NCBI GenBank assembly: GCA_036555325.1
Contig: DATBLQ010000076.1
Span: 3,343 to 67,342 of the forward strand
DNA: 64,000 nucleotides
Direction of reading: 5' to 3'
DNA from: DATBLQ01 sp036555325
GTDB lineage: Bacteria > Pseudomonadota > Alphaproteobacteria > Rhizobiales > Aestuariivirgaceae
Made by a program: the position numbers and the translations under genes. This document shows positions 33,313 to 42,064 of the stretch, in pieces. Under the pieces are notes generated by a model. The model had not been told where the DNA came from, ran no database searches, and saw nothing but the letters and a program-made list of their open reading frames with translations. Positions within the stretch are counted from its first letter, which is position 1. Every line of letters begins with the position of its first letter.

Positions 33313-33612
33313 TTAAGCTGCCCTCCTCCCTCTGATCAACTTCAGGATCACCAACAAAATGATCGCGCCGAAGACCGAGACGAGCAAGTTGCCCCAAAAC
33401 CAGCCTTGAAAGACTTCATTGAGACGAATGCCAAGGGCGTTGGCAAGAAATGCTCCAATGAATGAGCCAATGATGCCCACCACAATGTTCATGAAGAGCC
33501 CCATGTCGCTACGGGTCAGTTTCTCGGCTACCCATCCTGCGAGGGCACCGATGAAGATAGTGCCAAGAATTCCGACGCCACCGCCGAGATCCATAAGCGT
33601 ATTAGGTTGCAT
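33313..33612 (-). CDS. GlsB/YeaQ/YmgE-family membrane protein (transglycosylase-associated)
   Basis: 99 residues from MQPNTLMDLGGG, with AAGGAAA upstream. Three membrane helices with the family pattern: GILGTIFIGALAGWVAEKLTRSDMGLFMNIVVGIIGSFIGAFLANALG in pieces, then FGAIILLVILKLI. Small inner-membrane protein of unknown mechanism, often stress-induced. The neighbour at 33633 is a second member; the two are probably an old duplication. Confidence 0.85.
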   Translation of the reverse strand: MQPNTLMDLGGGVGILGTIFIGALAGWVAEKLTRSDMGLFMNIVVGIIGSFIGAFLANALGIRLNEVFQGWFWGNLLVSVFGAIILLVILKLIRGRRAA

Positions 33613-33632
33613 GGTGATTTTCCTTTTTTGCA

Positions 33633-33890
33633 TCAGGCTATGATACGCGCGAGCAACACGATGATTATCGCACCTATGGTGGCAGTGACGATATCTCTAA
33701 CGATCTCGTTTCTGATGCCGAGAGAAATGCCGAAATAGTTCAACAGAAACGATCCAACGAACGATCCGATAATCCCGGTCAGCAAATAGCGCAAAAGTCC
33801 CGCCCCGCCGACGACGAAGCTTGCCAGCCAACCCGCCACGAGCCCGATCAGCAACGCAATCAAGATGCTCTTAAAATCCACGGCCGACAC
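33633..33890 (-). CDS. GlsB/YeaQ/YmgE-family membrane protein, second copy
   Basis: 85 residues with three membrane helices: ILIALLIGLVAGWLASFVVGG, LLTGIIGSFVGSFLLNYFG and IVTATIGAIIIVLLARII. The start is a GTG just after AAAGGAGCGAT; an ATG two bases upstream is out of frame. A second GTG three codons on is also possible. It lies between lpd and the first GlsB-type gene. Confidence 0.8.
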   Translation of the reverse strand: MSAVDFKSILIALLIGLVAGWLASFVVGGAGLLRYLLTGIIGSFVGSFLLNYFGISLGIRNEIVRDIVTATIGAIIIVLLARIIA

Positions 33891-33913
33891 ATCGCTCCTT
33901 TGGTTGCTCGAAG

Positions 33914-35311
33914 CTAGATATGGATAACTCTGTTGTAGGCATCAAGCACGCTTTCATGCATCATTTCCGATAAGGTGGGATGAGGAAATACCGTGTGAAT
34001 AAGCTCCTCCTCCGTTGTTTCCAAATTCAGCGCAATGACAAATCCCTGAATAAGCTCGGTTACTTCTGCCCCCACCAGATGCGCACCTAATAGCTGCCCG
34101 GTCCCGGCATCGAAGATAGTTTTTACTAGGCCCTGATCCTCTCCAAGGGCGATCGCCTTGCCATTTCCGATAAAGGGAAACCGTCCGACACGAATTTCGC
34201 GCCCCGATTCTTTCGCCTTGGCTTCGGTCAATCCAACGGAGGCGACCTGGGGGTGGCAATAGGTACAGCCTGGAATCTTGTTCTTGTCCAATGGATGCGC
34301 ATCGAGTCCCTTGATCTTTTCGACGCAGATAACGCCTTCATGCTCCGCCTTGTGGGCAAGCATGGGCGGGCCCGCCACATCGCCGATGGCATAGATCCCC
34401 GCGACATTGGTGCGGCCATGGCCGTCAACAACGATTGTCCCGCTCTTGGTTTGCACGCCTGCCGTTTCGAGCCCCAAATCCTCAATATTGCCGGACACAC
34501 CGACGGCCGAAATAACCCTCTCGACCGTGATTTCCTGGTTTGCCCCTCTGAAGTCGATGCTGGCGACGACCATGTCGCCGCTTTTCTTGATGCCGGTCAT
34601 CTTGGCGCTGGTCATGATCTTCATGCCGGTCTTTTCGAGTTGCTTTCTTGCGAGGTCGGCAATCTCCCTATCCTCGACAGGGAGGATCTGGTCGAGAATT
34701 TCTACAACTGTCACCTCTGCGCCCATGGTGCGATAGAAGGAGGCGAATTCGATGCCGATGGCGCCTGATCCTACGATCAACAGCGACTTCGGAATCGCCT
34801 GCGGTACCATTGCTTCGAAATAGGTCCATACCTGCTCTCCGTCCGGCTCAAGGCCCGGCAACGAGCGCGGTCTTGCCCCGGAGGCGATTATGATATGCTT
34901 CGCGGAGAACTCGCCCAGTGATTTTCCATCTTTCGAAACTTGAACCTTTCCCGCGCCGCTGATTCGCGCCCGCCCATCAATTACCGTGACCTTGTTTTTT
35001 TTCAGCAGGAAACCAACACCCGTGTTCAGCCTCTTGGCCACATCACGGGAGCGTTTTACGACTGCGGCAGTGTCGAAGCCCGTCTTCTCGGCGGAGAGAC
35101 CATAGTTCTTCGCGTTCTTCATATAGTGGTAGATTTCCGCAGAGCGCAGCAATGCCTTGGTCGGAATGCAGCCCCAGTTAAGGCAGATGCCGCCCAGATA
35201 TTTTTCCTCAACTATTGCCGTTCGGAAGCCGAGCTGGGCGGCACGAATTGCCGTAACATAACCGCCAGGCCCGGCACCGATGATCAGGATATCGAAGGAA
35301 GCGTCTGCCAT
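33914..35311 (-). CDS. lpdA: dihydrolipoamide dehydrogenase (E3)
   Basis: 465 residues, a complete FAD-dependent E3. The FAD loop IIGAGPGGYVTAIRAAQLG, the redox disulfide GGICLNWGCIPTKA, the NAD loop VGSGAIGIEFASFYRTMGAEVTVVE and the C-terminal catalytic HTVFPHPTLSEMMHE are all intact. It reoxidises dihydrolipoamide on E2. Placement directly after pdhC makes this the pyruvate-dehydrogenase E3. Same operon as pdhA, pdhB and pdhC. Confidence 0.97.
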   Translation of the reverse strand: MADASFDILIIGAGPGGYVTAIRAAQLGFRTAIVEEKYLGGICLNWGCIPTKALLRSAEIYHYMKNAKNYGLSAEKTGFDTAAVVKRSRDVAKRLNTGVGFLLKKNKVTVIDGRARISGAGKVQVSKDGKSLGEFSAKHIIIASGARPRSLPGLEPDGEQVWTYFEAMVPQAIPKSLLIVGSGAIGIEFASFYRTMGAEVTVVEILDQILPVEDREIADLARKQLEKTGMKIMTSAKMTGIKKSGDMVVASIDFRGANQEITVERVISAVGVSGNIEDLGLETAGVQTKSGTIVVDGHGRTNVAGIYAIGDVAGPPMLAHKAEHEGVICVEKIKGLDAHPLDKNKIPGCTYCHPQVASVGLTEAKAKESGREIRVGRFPFIGNGKAIALGEDQGLVKTIFDAGTGQLLGAHLVGAEVTELIQGFVIALNLETTEEELIHTVFPHPTLSEMMHESVLDAYNRVIHI

Positions 35312-35319
35312 TGTTTGCG

Positions 35320-36639
35320 CTACACGAGCATGAGGGCGGGATCTTCGATGTAAGTTCTGAACGCGCGCAACAGCTCAGACCCCACGACTCCGTCCACCGC
35401 GCGATGATCGCATGACAAGGTAACGGTCATCATCGTCTTGATCACGATGGCCTCACCCTCCACGACGGGACGCTTCTCCCCTACGCCCACCGCGAGGATT
35501 GTTGCTTGCGGCGGGTTAATCACCGCTGAGAATTCGCGAATGCCGTACATCCCAAGGTTGGAAACAGCAGTCGTGCCACCCTGATATTCGTGGGGGGCAA
35601 GCCGGCGTTTGCGCGCCCGGCTGGCGAGATCCTTCATCTCAGCAGATATCTGCGGGAGCGTTTTCGTTTCGGCCTTGCGAACGACCGGCGTGAACAGACC
35701 GCCTTCGATCGCCACAGCGACACCAACATCGGAATGCTTATGTCGGAGCATCCCCGCCTCTGTCCAAGTCACATTAGCTTCAGGAACGCGTTGAAGTGCG
35801 AGAGCCATGGACTTGATGATGAAATCGTTGACCGAAAGCTTCCATTCGGGCGCCTTGTCCTTGCCCAGCGGCGCATGATTGTTAAGCTTCTCGCGCACCC
35901 CCAACAAAGCATCGAGAGCGCAGGCGATGGTCAGATAGAAATGGGGAATAGTCTGTTTCGCCTGCAGCAGACGGCTGGCGATGACCCTCCGCATGTTGTC
36001 GTGCGGAACTATCTCATATGACCCAGGTTCGTAAATTTTGAGGATCGCATCATCCGCCATGGCTGGCATCAAAGCGGGAAGGGGTGAGGTCGTGGCAGCT
36101 GCGGCCGCTGCTGGCTTTGCCGCTGCAATGTCACGCGCAATAATTCGTCCGTGGGGGCCTGATCCCCTAAGCTGAGCAATCACGACGTTTCGCTGTTTTG
36201 CCAAACGACGTGCAAGTGGAGAGGCAAAAACGCGACCATTTGTACGCGGCAGAGGCGTCTTCACGGCGGGTTCACTCCGCTGCTGCCCAGGGAGAGGTAT
36301 AACAGATGCTTGCGCCGCCGGACGTTGCACTGGGGCTTGTACCGCGGCTCCGGCCTGCGAAGTTTGCCTGGACTGTTCTATCGCCGATCGATCTTCCCCT
36401 TCGGCAAGAATCACCGCGATTGGTGTGTTGACCGCAACATCATCGGTCCCTTCCGCTACGATGATCTTGCCAAGTGTGCCTTCATCGACTGCCTCCACTT
36501 CCATGGTTGCCTTGTCAGTCTCGATTTCCGCGATGACGTCCCCTGACTTTATCTGATCGCCCTCCTTTTTGAGCCACTTGGCGAGTTTTCCCTTTTCCAT
36601 GGTCGGCGACAGCGCAGGCATGAGAACATTCGTCGGCAT
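35320..36639 (-). CDS. pdhC: pyruvate dehydrogenase E2, dihydrolipoamide acetyltransferase
   Basis: 439 residues from MPTNVLMPALSP, with AGGAG upstream. One N-terminal lipoyl domain (ETDKATMEVEAVDEG, Lys lipoylated), a flexible Ala/Pro linker, an E1/E3-binding domain (VFASPLARRLAKQRNV..GSGPHGRIIARDI) and the acetyltransferase core ending in the catalytic DHRAVDG. It transfers acetyl to CoA and is the core of the complex. 13 bases after pdhB. Confidence 0.96.
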   Translation of the reverse strand: MPTNVLMPALSPTMEKGKLAKWLKKEGDQIKSGDVIAEIETDKATMEVEAVDEGTLGKIIVAEGTDDVAVNTPIAVILAEGEDRSAIEQSRQTSQAGAAVQAPVQRPAAQASVIPLPGQQRSEPAVKTPLPRTNGRVFASPLARRLAKQRNVVIAQLRGSGPHGRIIARDIAAAKPAAAAAATTSPLPALMPAMADDAILKIYEPGSYEIVPHDNMRRVIASRLLQAKQTIPHFYLTIACALDALLGVREKLNNHAPLGKDKAPEWKLSVNDFIIKSMALALQRVPEANVTWTEAGMLRHKHSDVGVAVAIEGGLFTPVVRKAETKTLPQISAEMKDLASRARKRRLAPHEYQGGTTAVSNLGMYGIREFSAVINPPQATILAVGVGEKRPVVEGEAIVIKTMMTVTLSCDHRAVDGVVGSELLRAFRTYIEDPALMLV

Positions 36640-36652
36640 GGGTCGTGTGCTC

Positions 36653-38047
36653 CTAGACGTACAACACCGACTTCGCAGCCTGAACCACCTCATCAACGGT
36701 GGGCAGTGCAAGTTTCTCGAGATTGGCAGCGTACGGCATGGGTGTATCCTTGCCGGTAATTCTCATGACAGGCGCATCGAGATGATCGAAGGCATGCATC
36801 ATCAGTTGCGCTGAAATTTCCGAACCAACGGAACCTTGCGGCCAGCCCTCTTCCACGGTGATGCAGCGATTGGTTTTCTTCACGCTTTCAATCACAGTTT
36901 CCATGTCCAAAGGTCGGATGGTGCGCAGATCGATAATTTCCGATTCGATTCCTTCAGCTGCAAGTTTGTCAGCCGCTCCCAGCACGTAGGTCATTCCAAT
37001 ACCAAATGAAACAATCGTCACGTGTTGGCCTCTACGCGCGATTCGCGCCTTTCCGATCGGCACCAGCCAGTCGTCGAGCTTCGGCACATCGAAGGTTTTG
37101 CCATAGAGAATCTCATTCTCGAGAAATATGACCGGGTTGGGATCGCGAATCGCCGCCTTGAGCAACCCTTTGGCATCGGCCGAGGTGTAGGGCATCACGA
37201 CCTTGAGGCCGGGAATCTGGGCATACCAGGCAGCGAAATCCTGGCTGTGCTGCGCAGCGACACGTGCGGCTGCGCCGTTGGGCCCGCGGAAAACAATAGG
37301 GCAATTTAGTTGCCCGCCCCCCATATAAAGCGTCTTGGCAGCAGAATTGACGATGTGATCGATGGCCTGCATCGCAAAATTGAACGTCATGAATTCGACG
37401 ATCGGGCGCAAGCCGGCGTAGGCGGCGCCAATTGCCAGGCCGGTGAATCCCATTTCGGTAATTGGCGTATCGACGACGCGCTTTGAACCAAATTCATCCA
37501 GCAGTCCCTGGCTGACTTTATAGGCCCCCTGATACTGACCCACCTCCTCGCCGATAAGGAAGACATCAGGGTCCCGTTGCATTTCTTCGCGCATCGCGTC
37601 GCGCAGCGCTTCGCGCACCGTCAGGGGCGCCATTTCTGTCCCTGTGGGAATGGCGGGATCCTCGACCGCTCCAGCGCCGCTGGCGCGACCCTTCCCCTGA
37701 AGGGGAACGGGAGCGGCCGGTGCACTGCCTTCCCCTTGCGGGGGAGGACTAGGCGGAGACGGCTTGGCCTGGAGGGGCACAGCCGCCGTGTTCTCCGGTT
37801 TACCGCCGTCACCGTCGATGACGGCAATGGGCGTGTTCACCTTTACATTCTCAGTCCCTTCCGGAATCAGAATTTCTGAGATGTTCCCCTCATCGACGGC
37901 TTCAACCTCCATGGTTGCCTTGTCTGTCTCTATTTCGGCGATGACATCCCCCGACTTGACGGCATCGCCGACCTTGACATGCCATTTCGCCAGCTTGCCC
38001 TCCTCCATAGTCGGCGAAAGGGCCGGCATGAGAATCTGTGGTGCCAT
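36653..38047 (-). CDS. pdhB: pyruvate dehydrogenase E1 beta subunit with N-terminal lipoyl domain
   Basis: 464 residues from MAPQILMPALSP, with GAGG upstream; a GTG at 38059 overlapping the pdhA stop is the alternative. Residues about 1-80 are a lipoyl domain (ETDKATMEVEAVDEGN), a feature of alphaproteobacterial PdhB. A Pro/Ala/Gly linker of about 50 residues follows, then the transketolase-like E1 beta domain (VREALRDAMREEM, EMGFTGLAIGAAYAGLRP, RGPNGAAARVAAQHSQD, VEEGWPQGSVGSE). Part of the linker is coded by two strong palindromes (listed separately). Confidence 0.95.
   Translation of the reverse strand: MAPQILMPALSPTMEEGKLAKWHVKVGDAVKSGDVIAEIETDKATMEVEAVDEGNISEILIPEGTENVKVNTPIAVIDGDGGKPENTAAVPLQAKPSPPSPPPQGEGSAPAAPVPLQGKGRASGAGAVEDPAIPTGTEMAPLTVREALRDAMREEMQRDPDVFLIGEEVGQYQGAYKVSQGLLDEFGSKRVVDTPITEMGFTGLAIGAAYAGLRPIVEFMTFNFAMQAIDHIVNSAAKTLYMGGGQLNCPIVFRGPNGAAARVAAQHSQDFAAWYAQIPGLKVVMPYTSADAKGLLKAAIRDPNPVIFLENEILYGKTFDVPKLDDWLVPIGKARIARRGQHVTIVSFGIGMTYVLGAADKLAAEGIESEIIDLRTIRPLDMETVIESVKKTNRCITVEEGWPQGSVGSEISAQLMMHAFDHLDAPVMRITGKDTPMPYAANLEKLALPTVDEVVQAAKSVLYV
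37690..37750. repeat. REP-like palindromic insertion within the pdhB linker
   Basis: Two GC-rich palindromes lie close together inside the coding region: TTCCCCT/AGGGGAA (37692-37698, 37701-37707) and CCTTCCCC/GGGGGAGG (37728-37735, 37740-37747). They read through in frame as Pro- and Gly-rich linker (PSPPPQGEGSA, PVPLQGKG). The pattern resembles mobile intergenic palindromes common in rhizobial genomes. I infer that a REP-like element was captured by the linker. Confidence 0.55.
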
Positions 38048-38055
38048 GAATTGCC

Positions 38056-39078
38056 TCACGCCGACTTATAAATGTCGGTCCACAGCTCTTCCGGATCGGG
38101 CTCGGGATCGGACTGGGCGAACTCGGCCGCCTCGGTGACGACCGCACGGATCTCGGCATCGATCTTTTTCAACTCATCTTCGCGGAATTGACTATCCACC
38201 ATCAGGCGACGCTTCACCTGCTCGATTGGATCGTGCTCTTCCCGCATTTTTTGCACTTCGTCCTTGGTCCGGTATTTCGCCGGGTCGGACATGGAATGTC
38301 CGCGGTACCGGTAGGTCAACATTTCGAGAATGTAGGGTCCATTCCCCGCCCGACAGTGAGCCACCGCCGTCTCGCCTGCCGCCCTCACGGCTCTAATGTC
38401 CATGCCATTCACTTGATTGCCGGGTATTCCGAAGGCCATGCCCCGCGCGAAAAGTTCTTCTGCCTTGGCGCTGCCGCGAGTGATGGGCGTGCCCATCGCA
38501 TAGCGATTATTCTCGATGATGTAGACGGCCGGCAATTTCCACAGGGACGCCATATTGAAGCTCTCGTACACCTGGCCCTGGTTCGAGGCGCCTTCCCCGA
38601 AATAGGTGAGACACACAGCATCATTGCCGCGATAGTAGTTCGAAAAGGCAAGACCGGTTCCAAGCGGCACTTGCGCTCCGACGATTCCATGTCCGCCATA
38701 AAAGTGTTTCTCGCGGCTGAACATATGCATGGAGCCGCCTTTGCCCCTCGAATATCCCCCCCGCCTTCCGGTAAGCTCGGCCATGACACCCCGCGGGCTC
38801 ATGCCCGTTGCCAGCATGTGGCCATGGTCGCGGTAGCTGGTAATCACCTGATCGCCTTCCCTCAGGGCCATTTGCATACCCACCACCACCGCTTCCTGAC
38901 CGATGTACAAATGACAAAACCCGCCAATGAAGCCCATTCCATAGAGCTGGCCAGCCTTCTCTTCGAAGCGGCGGATGAGCAGCATCATCCGGTAGGCCTT
39001 GAGCTGGTCGTCCACCGACATCGTCGCGGGCTGGGTCTCGGCCGGGAGCGATCTCTTGGTCTGAGTCCGAGTGGCCAT
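38056..39078 (-). CDS. pdhA: pyruvate dehydrogenase E1 alpha subunit
   Basis: 340 residues. Thiamine-diphosphate binding GEGASNQGQVYESFNMA...IIENNRYAMGTP and active-site HGHMLATG, YRGHSMSD are present (the phosphorylation-loop region in eukaryotes). Full length for the short bacterial type. It forms the heterotetramer with PdhB and decarboxylates pyruvate. First gene of the pdh operon; its leader holds a GCGGGC/GCCCGC hairpin at 39099-39118, just before the GGGAG ribosome-binding site. Confidence 0.97.
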   Translation of the reverse strand: MATRTQTKRSLPAETQPATMSVDDQLKAYRMMLLIRRFEEKAGQLYGMGFIGGFCHLYIGQEAVVVGMQMALREGDQVITSYRDHGHMLATGMSPRGVMAELTGRRGGYSRGKGGSMHMFSREKHFYGGHGIVGAQVPLGTGLAFSNYYRGNDAVCLTYFGEGASNQGQVYESFNMASLWKLPAVYIIENNRYAMGTPITRGSAKAEELFARGMAFGIPGNQVNGMDIRAVRAAGETAVAHCRAGNGPYILEMLTYRYRGHSMSDPAKYRTKDEVQKMREEHDPIEQVKRRLMVDSQFREDELKKIDAEIRAVVTEAAEFAQSDPEPDPEELWTDIYKSA

Positions 39079-39209
39079 TGCGAAATCTCCCTAAAGCAGC
39101 GGGCTCTTGGCGGCCCGCATTAACCCGACCATATCACCAATTAATTGAAAGCTACCGCCAGGAGGGTCAATTACTCGCAAGTTGGTTTAACTATCTATTA
39201 TAACGTAAT

Positions 39210-39500
39210 TTATCTAGGCAAGACCAGCTCAGACGAGGCTGTGTAATTCAAAATGCGCCGTGCCAGCTCCTCGAGAAGGTCTGAATCAATATGCTCAGGT
39301 CTCAAGAGCTGCACTTTTTCCTCAAGTTGTTGGCTTTTTTGGACTTCCTGCTCAAGCTCCCTCGTTAGCGCCGCTCGATTCGCGACAGTCGCAGCGTGAA
39401 GCGAAATGCTTCGGGGCCCGTAGAAATAGTGCCAGCCGAAGTAGGCATATAACAGCAGGCAAAAGGCCATAACCACGCTGTCGTATAGAAGTTTGGACAT
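39210..39500 (-). CDS. FtsB/DivIC-type septum formation initiator
   Basis: 96 residues: one N-terminal membrane helix (SVVMAFCLLLYAYFGWHYFYG), then a coiled coil (NRAALTRELEQEVQKSQQLEEKVQLL) and a short C-terminal segment (SDLLEELARRILNY). This is the FtsB layout for a division-site protein in the FtsQLB complex. Location immediately upstream of pdhA is conserved in rhizobia. GGAGG precedes the ATG. Confidence 0.88.
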   Translation of the reverse strand: MSKLLYDSVVMAFCLLLYAYFGWHYFYGPRSISLHAATVANRAALTRELEQEVQKSQQLEEKVQLLRPEHIDSDLLEELARRILNYTASSELVLPR

Positions 39501-39600
39501 CGATGCCTCCAGTCCAAAGGCTAATAAGGATTGGTTAATGATCTGTCTTCCGAGGATTTTGAAGGATACTATTGCTTGAACAGTGCCTGACGGTAATTAT

Positions 39601-39617
39601 GTAACCGCTGGAGTTAC
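39601..39617. promoter_or_regulatory. candidate operator before the Rrf2-type regulator
   Basis: GTAAC (39601-39605) and GTTAC (39613-39617) form a short inverted repeat with a 7-base spacer, ending seven bases before the proposed start codon of the Rrf2-type gene. Autoregulation is common in this family. Support is positional only. Confidence 0.35.
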
Positions 39618-39624
39618 GTCTTTC

Positions 39625-40044
39625 ATGTTGGGCAGCAGCCGCTTCGTTATCGGTATCCACGTTCTCACCATCCTGGCCCGCGCACACGGACGCCACCCCG
39701 TCTGCTCGACTTTCATTGCCCAGAGCGTCAACACCAATCCTGTCGTCATACGCCGACTTATGGCCAATATGGAGCAGCATTCACTGGTCCGATCGCTCGC
39801 AGGGCGCAAGGGTGGTTTCATCTTGGCCCGCCAACCGAAAGACATCACGCTCAAAGAAATCTTCACCGCTCTCGAAGGGGCGGAGTTGTTCCGGATGCAT
39901 GGGAGGGAACCGTCCAAGGAATGTCCCGTCGGCGCATCAATCGCGCGGGTAGTTTCAGGGCCCCTCAAGCTTGCCGAAGAAGCGATGAATTCCGCTTTGG
40001 CGCGCACAACCCTCAAGGACCTCCTAACCGAGATCCCCGTTTAG
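39625..40044 (+). CDS. Rrf2-family transcriptional regulator
   Basis: 139 residues from MLGSSRFVIGIHVLTILAR. The winged helix reads HPVCSTFIAQSVNTNPVVIRRLMANMEQHSLVRSLAGRKGGFILA (given as landmarks), ending with a dimerisation helix. In the effector loop only one Cys is left (SKECPVG), not the three that hold an Fe-S cluster in IscR or NsrR, so it is closer to the YwnA-type group and probably senses something else. Divergent from the FtsB gene. Confidence 0.88.
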   Translation: MLGSSRFVIGIHVLTILARAHGRHPVCSTFIAQSVNTNPVVIRRLMANMEQHSLVRSLAGRKGGFILARQPKDITLKEIFTALEGAELFRMHGREPSKECPVGASIARVVSGPLKLAEEAMNSALARTTLKDLLTEIPV

Positions 40045-40064
40045 TTCATCTGCATCGCAATCGA

Positions 40065-40748
40065 CTATTGCTTTGCCGTGGTAATCAGCTGCAAATCGCC
40101 GATGATCGTTTCTTCAGCGCTGGATCTCGCGGCAATCCTGATCCACGCTCCCTTTCCTTCTAGCGCAGGAAAAGTAAACTTTTGTATCCCGCCTTCAGGG
40201 CGAATATCGAAGCTTGCAACGGCGCGACCGCTGCCTTCCATTCCGCCCGAGGGCAATATCGTGATTTCGAGCTTCGCCGGTGCAACGGCACCGAACTCGC
40301 CTGTATCGATTTGGACGCCGGTGATCGCCAATGGTTGGGAAGCGGGAAACTCTACAATGAAATCGATATCGGTTTCCGGTGCCAATATCTTCAGGTAGGT
40401 AGCGGGATTGCCATCAAAAAGCACGGGCAGCGCAAATCGCGTGGTCGTGTCTTGTCGCGTTGCGGGAAGAAATCTCGCCCGGTCAAGTGCTGCAACTGCA
40501 AATCCGGCAGGTTCGCTTTGTGCGATTTCTGTTAGGTTCTTTTCGGTGATCGGTGCGTTGTTGGATTTCACGTCGGCATTCACGGTTTCCGCTTGAGTTT
40601 GCTCACCAGTGTTTTTCTGCGGATTGAGCTCTACCTTCACTTCCACGGGCACGGCATCGGAATGCCCGAAGGTCTGGATGGCGGCAATCAACACTCCGGC
40701 AACGGCACAAACTGCGGAGATGGCCACGTGTATGTTTTTGATCCGCAT
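40065..40748 (-). CDS. hypothetical membrane-anchored protein, possible discoidin-like C-terminal fold
   Basis: 227 residues from MRIKNIHVAIS, only 6 bases after the eno stop codon. One N-terminal membrane helix (SAVCAVAGVLIAAIQTFG) is followed by a polar linker and a beta-rich domain from about residue 85 (FALPVLFDGNPATYLKILAPETDIDFIVEF...ITGVQIDTGEFG...KFTFPALEGKGAWIRIAAR), reminiscent of F5/8-type galactose-binding folds. No catalytic motif is seen. Likely in one transcript with eno. Confidence 0.6.
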   Translation of the reverse strand: MRIKNIHVAISAVCAVAGVLIAAIQTFGHSDAVPVEVKVELNPQKNTGEQTQAETVNADVKSNNAPITEKNLTEIAQSEPAGFAVAALDRARFLPATRQDTTTRFALPVLFDGNPATYLKILAPETDIDFIVEFPASQPLAITGVQIDTGEFGAVAPAKLEITILPSGGMEGSGRAVASFDIRPEGGIQKFTFPALEGKGAWIRIAARSSAEETIIGDLQLITTAKQ

Positions 40749-40754
40749 CAACCG

Positions 40755-42035
40755 TCACGATGATCTTAGGATCGAACTGCCGGCGTAGGTTGCCTGCGCT
40801 CCCAGTTGTTCTTCTATCCTAAGAAGCTGGTTATATTTTGCCGTCCGATCGGATCGCGCCAGCGACCCGGTTTTGATCTGCCCGCAGTTTGTGGCAACAG
40901 CAAGGTCGGCAATCGTTGCATCCTCGGTTTCACCCGATCGATGGGAGATCACCGCCGAATATCCGGCCTCGTGCGCAAGTTCCACGGCCTCGAGCGTTTC
41001 CGTCAAAGTGCCGATCTGATTTACTTTTACAAGGATGGCGTTCGCCACACCCTTGCCTATGCCTTCTCGCAGCCGGGCAGGATTGGTGACGAACAAATCA
41101 TCACCGACCAGCTGACATTTGCGACCTATGGCATCGGTGAGAGTTTTCCATCCCTCCCAATCATCCTCGGCCATCCCGTCCTCAATTGAAATGATGGGAT
41201 AGGAATCAACCAAGCTTGAAAGGTATTTCACCTGGTTGTCGCGAGATCGGCTCTTACCCTCTCCCTCATACATGTACGAACCTGATTTGTAGAATTCCGT
41301 CGCAGCACAATCGAGCGCGAGAAACACATCCCTACCAGCCTGGTAACCGGCTTGCTCTACGGATTTCATAATGAAGTCCAAAGCGGCTTCGGCGGTGGGA
41401 AGGTTTGGCGCAAAACCGCCCTCGTCTCCGACATTGGTGTTATGGCCGGCCTTTTTCAGTGCGTCCTTCAGCGTATAAAAGATTTCTGATCCCACACGCA
41501 CTGCCTCCGCAAGCGAGCTTGAGCCAACCGGCACAATCATAAACTCCTGAAAGTCTATGGGATTATCTGCATGGACCCCGCCGTTGATGATATTCATCAT
41601 CGGCACCGGTAAGATATGGGCAGATGCTCCTCCCACATATCGGTAAAGCGGCAAGTTCTTCGACTGCGCCGCGGCTTTTGCCACTGCCAGCGATACACCC
41701 AGAATAGCATTTGCGCCAAGCCGCTTCTTGCTCGGCGTGCCGTCGAGCGCGATCATCGTTCGGTCAAGAGCGATTTGCTCCTCGGCTTGCATTCCAGCCA
41801 GTGCTTCAAAAATCTCGCCGTTGACGGCGGCGACCGCCCCCAGAACCCCCTTGCCTTTGTACCGCTTTTTGTCGCCGTCCCGACGTTCCACAGCTTCATG
41901 AGCGCCCGTTGACGCGCCGGATGGTACTGCTGCCCTGCCGAAGGAACCGTCGTCCAGACGGACATCGACCTCCACTGTCGGGTTGCCGCGGCTGTCCAAA
42001 ATCTGCCGAGCGGTAATGGCCATAATGGCGCTCAT
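40755..42035 (-). CDS. eno: enolase (phosphopyruvate hydratase)
   Basis: 426 residues from MSAIMAITARQ, five bases after GGGAG. Signature regions: DSRGNPTVEVDV, SGASTGAHEAVERRD, catalytic E in the DEGGFAP loop, metal ligands in ALDCAA, SIEDGMAEDDWEGW and VGDDLFVTNP, catalytic K in LVKVNQIGT, and SHRSGETED. A full-length glycolytic enzyme. Interconverts 2-phosphoglycerate and phosphoenolpyruvate. 29 bases downstream of the VOC gene. Confidence 0.98.
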   Translation of the reverse strand: MSAIMAITARQILDSRGNPTVEVDVRLDDGSFGRAAVPSGASTGAHEAVERRDGDKKRYKGKGVLGAVAAVNGEIFEALAGMQAEEQIALDRTMIALDGTPSKKRLGANAILGVSLAVAKAAAQSKNLPLYRYVGGASAHILPVPMMNIINGGVHADNPIDFQEFMIVPVGSSSLAEAVRVGSEIFYTLKDALKKAGHNTNVGDEGGFAPNLPTAEAALDFIMKSVEQAGYQAGRDVFLALDCAATEFYKSGSYMYEGEGKSRSRDNQVKYLSSLVDSYPIISIEDGMAEDDWEGWKTLTDAIGRKCQLVGDDLFVTNPARLREGIGKGVANAILVKVNQIGTLTETLEAVELAHEAGYSAVISHRSGETEDATIADLAVATNCGQIKTGSLARSDRTAKYNQLLRIEEQLGAQATYAGSSILRSS

Positions 42036-42064
42036 AAGCTCTCCCGTTGCTTCGTCCAGGACTT

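Noticed and set aside
36640..36711. Start of pdhC upstream of 36639
   Set aside because: The extension overlaps pdhB and is not lipoyl-domain sequence; MPTNVLMPALSP is the family start.
39099..39118. Hairpin in the pdhA leader as a terminator
   Set aside because: GCGGGC/GCCCGC has no T-run on the coding strand and lies directly before the ribosome-binding site; it may affect translation but is not a terminator.
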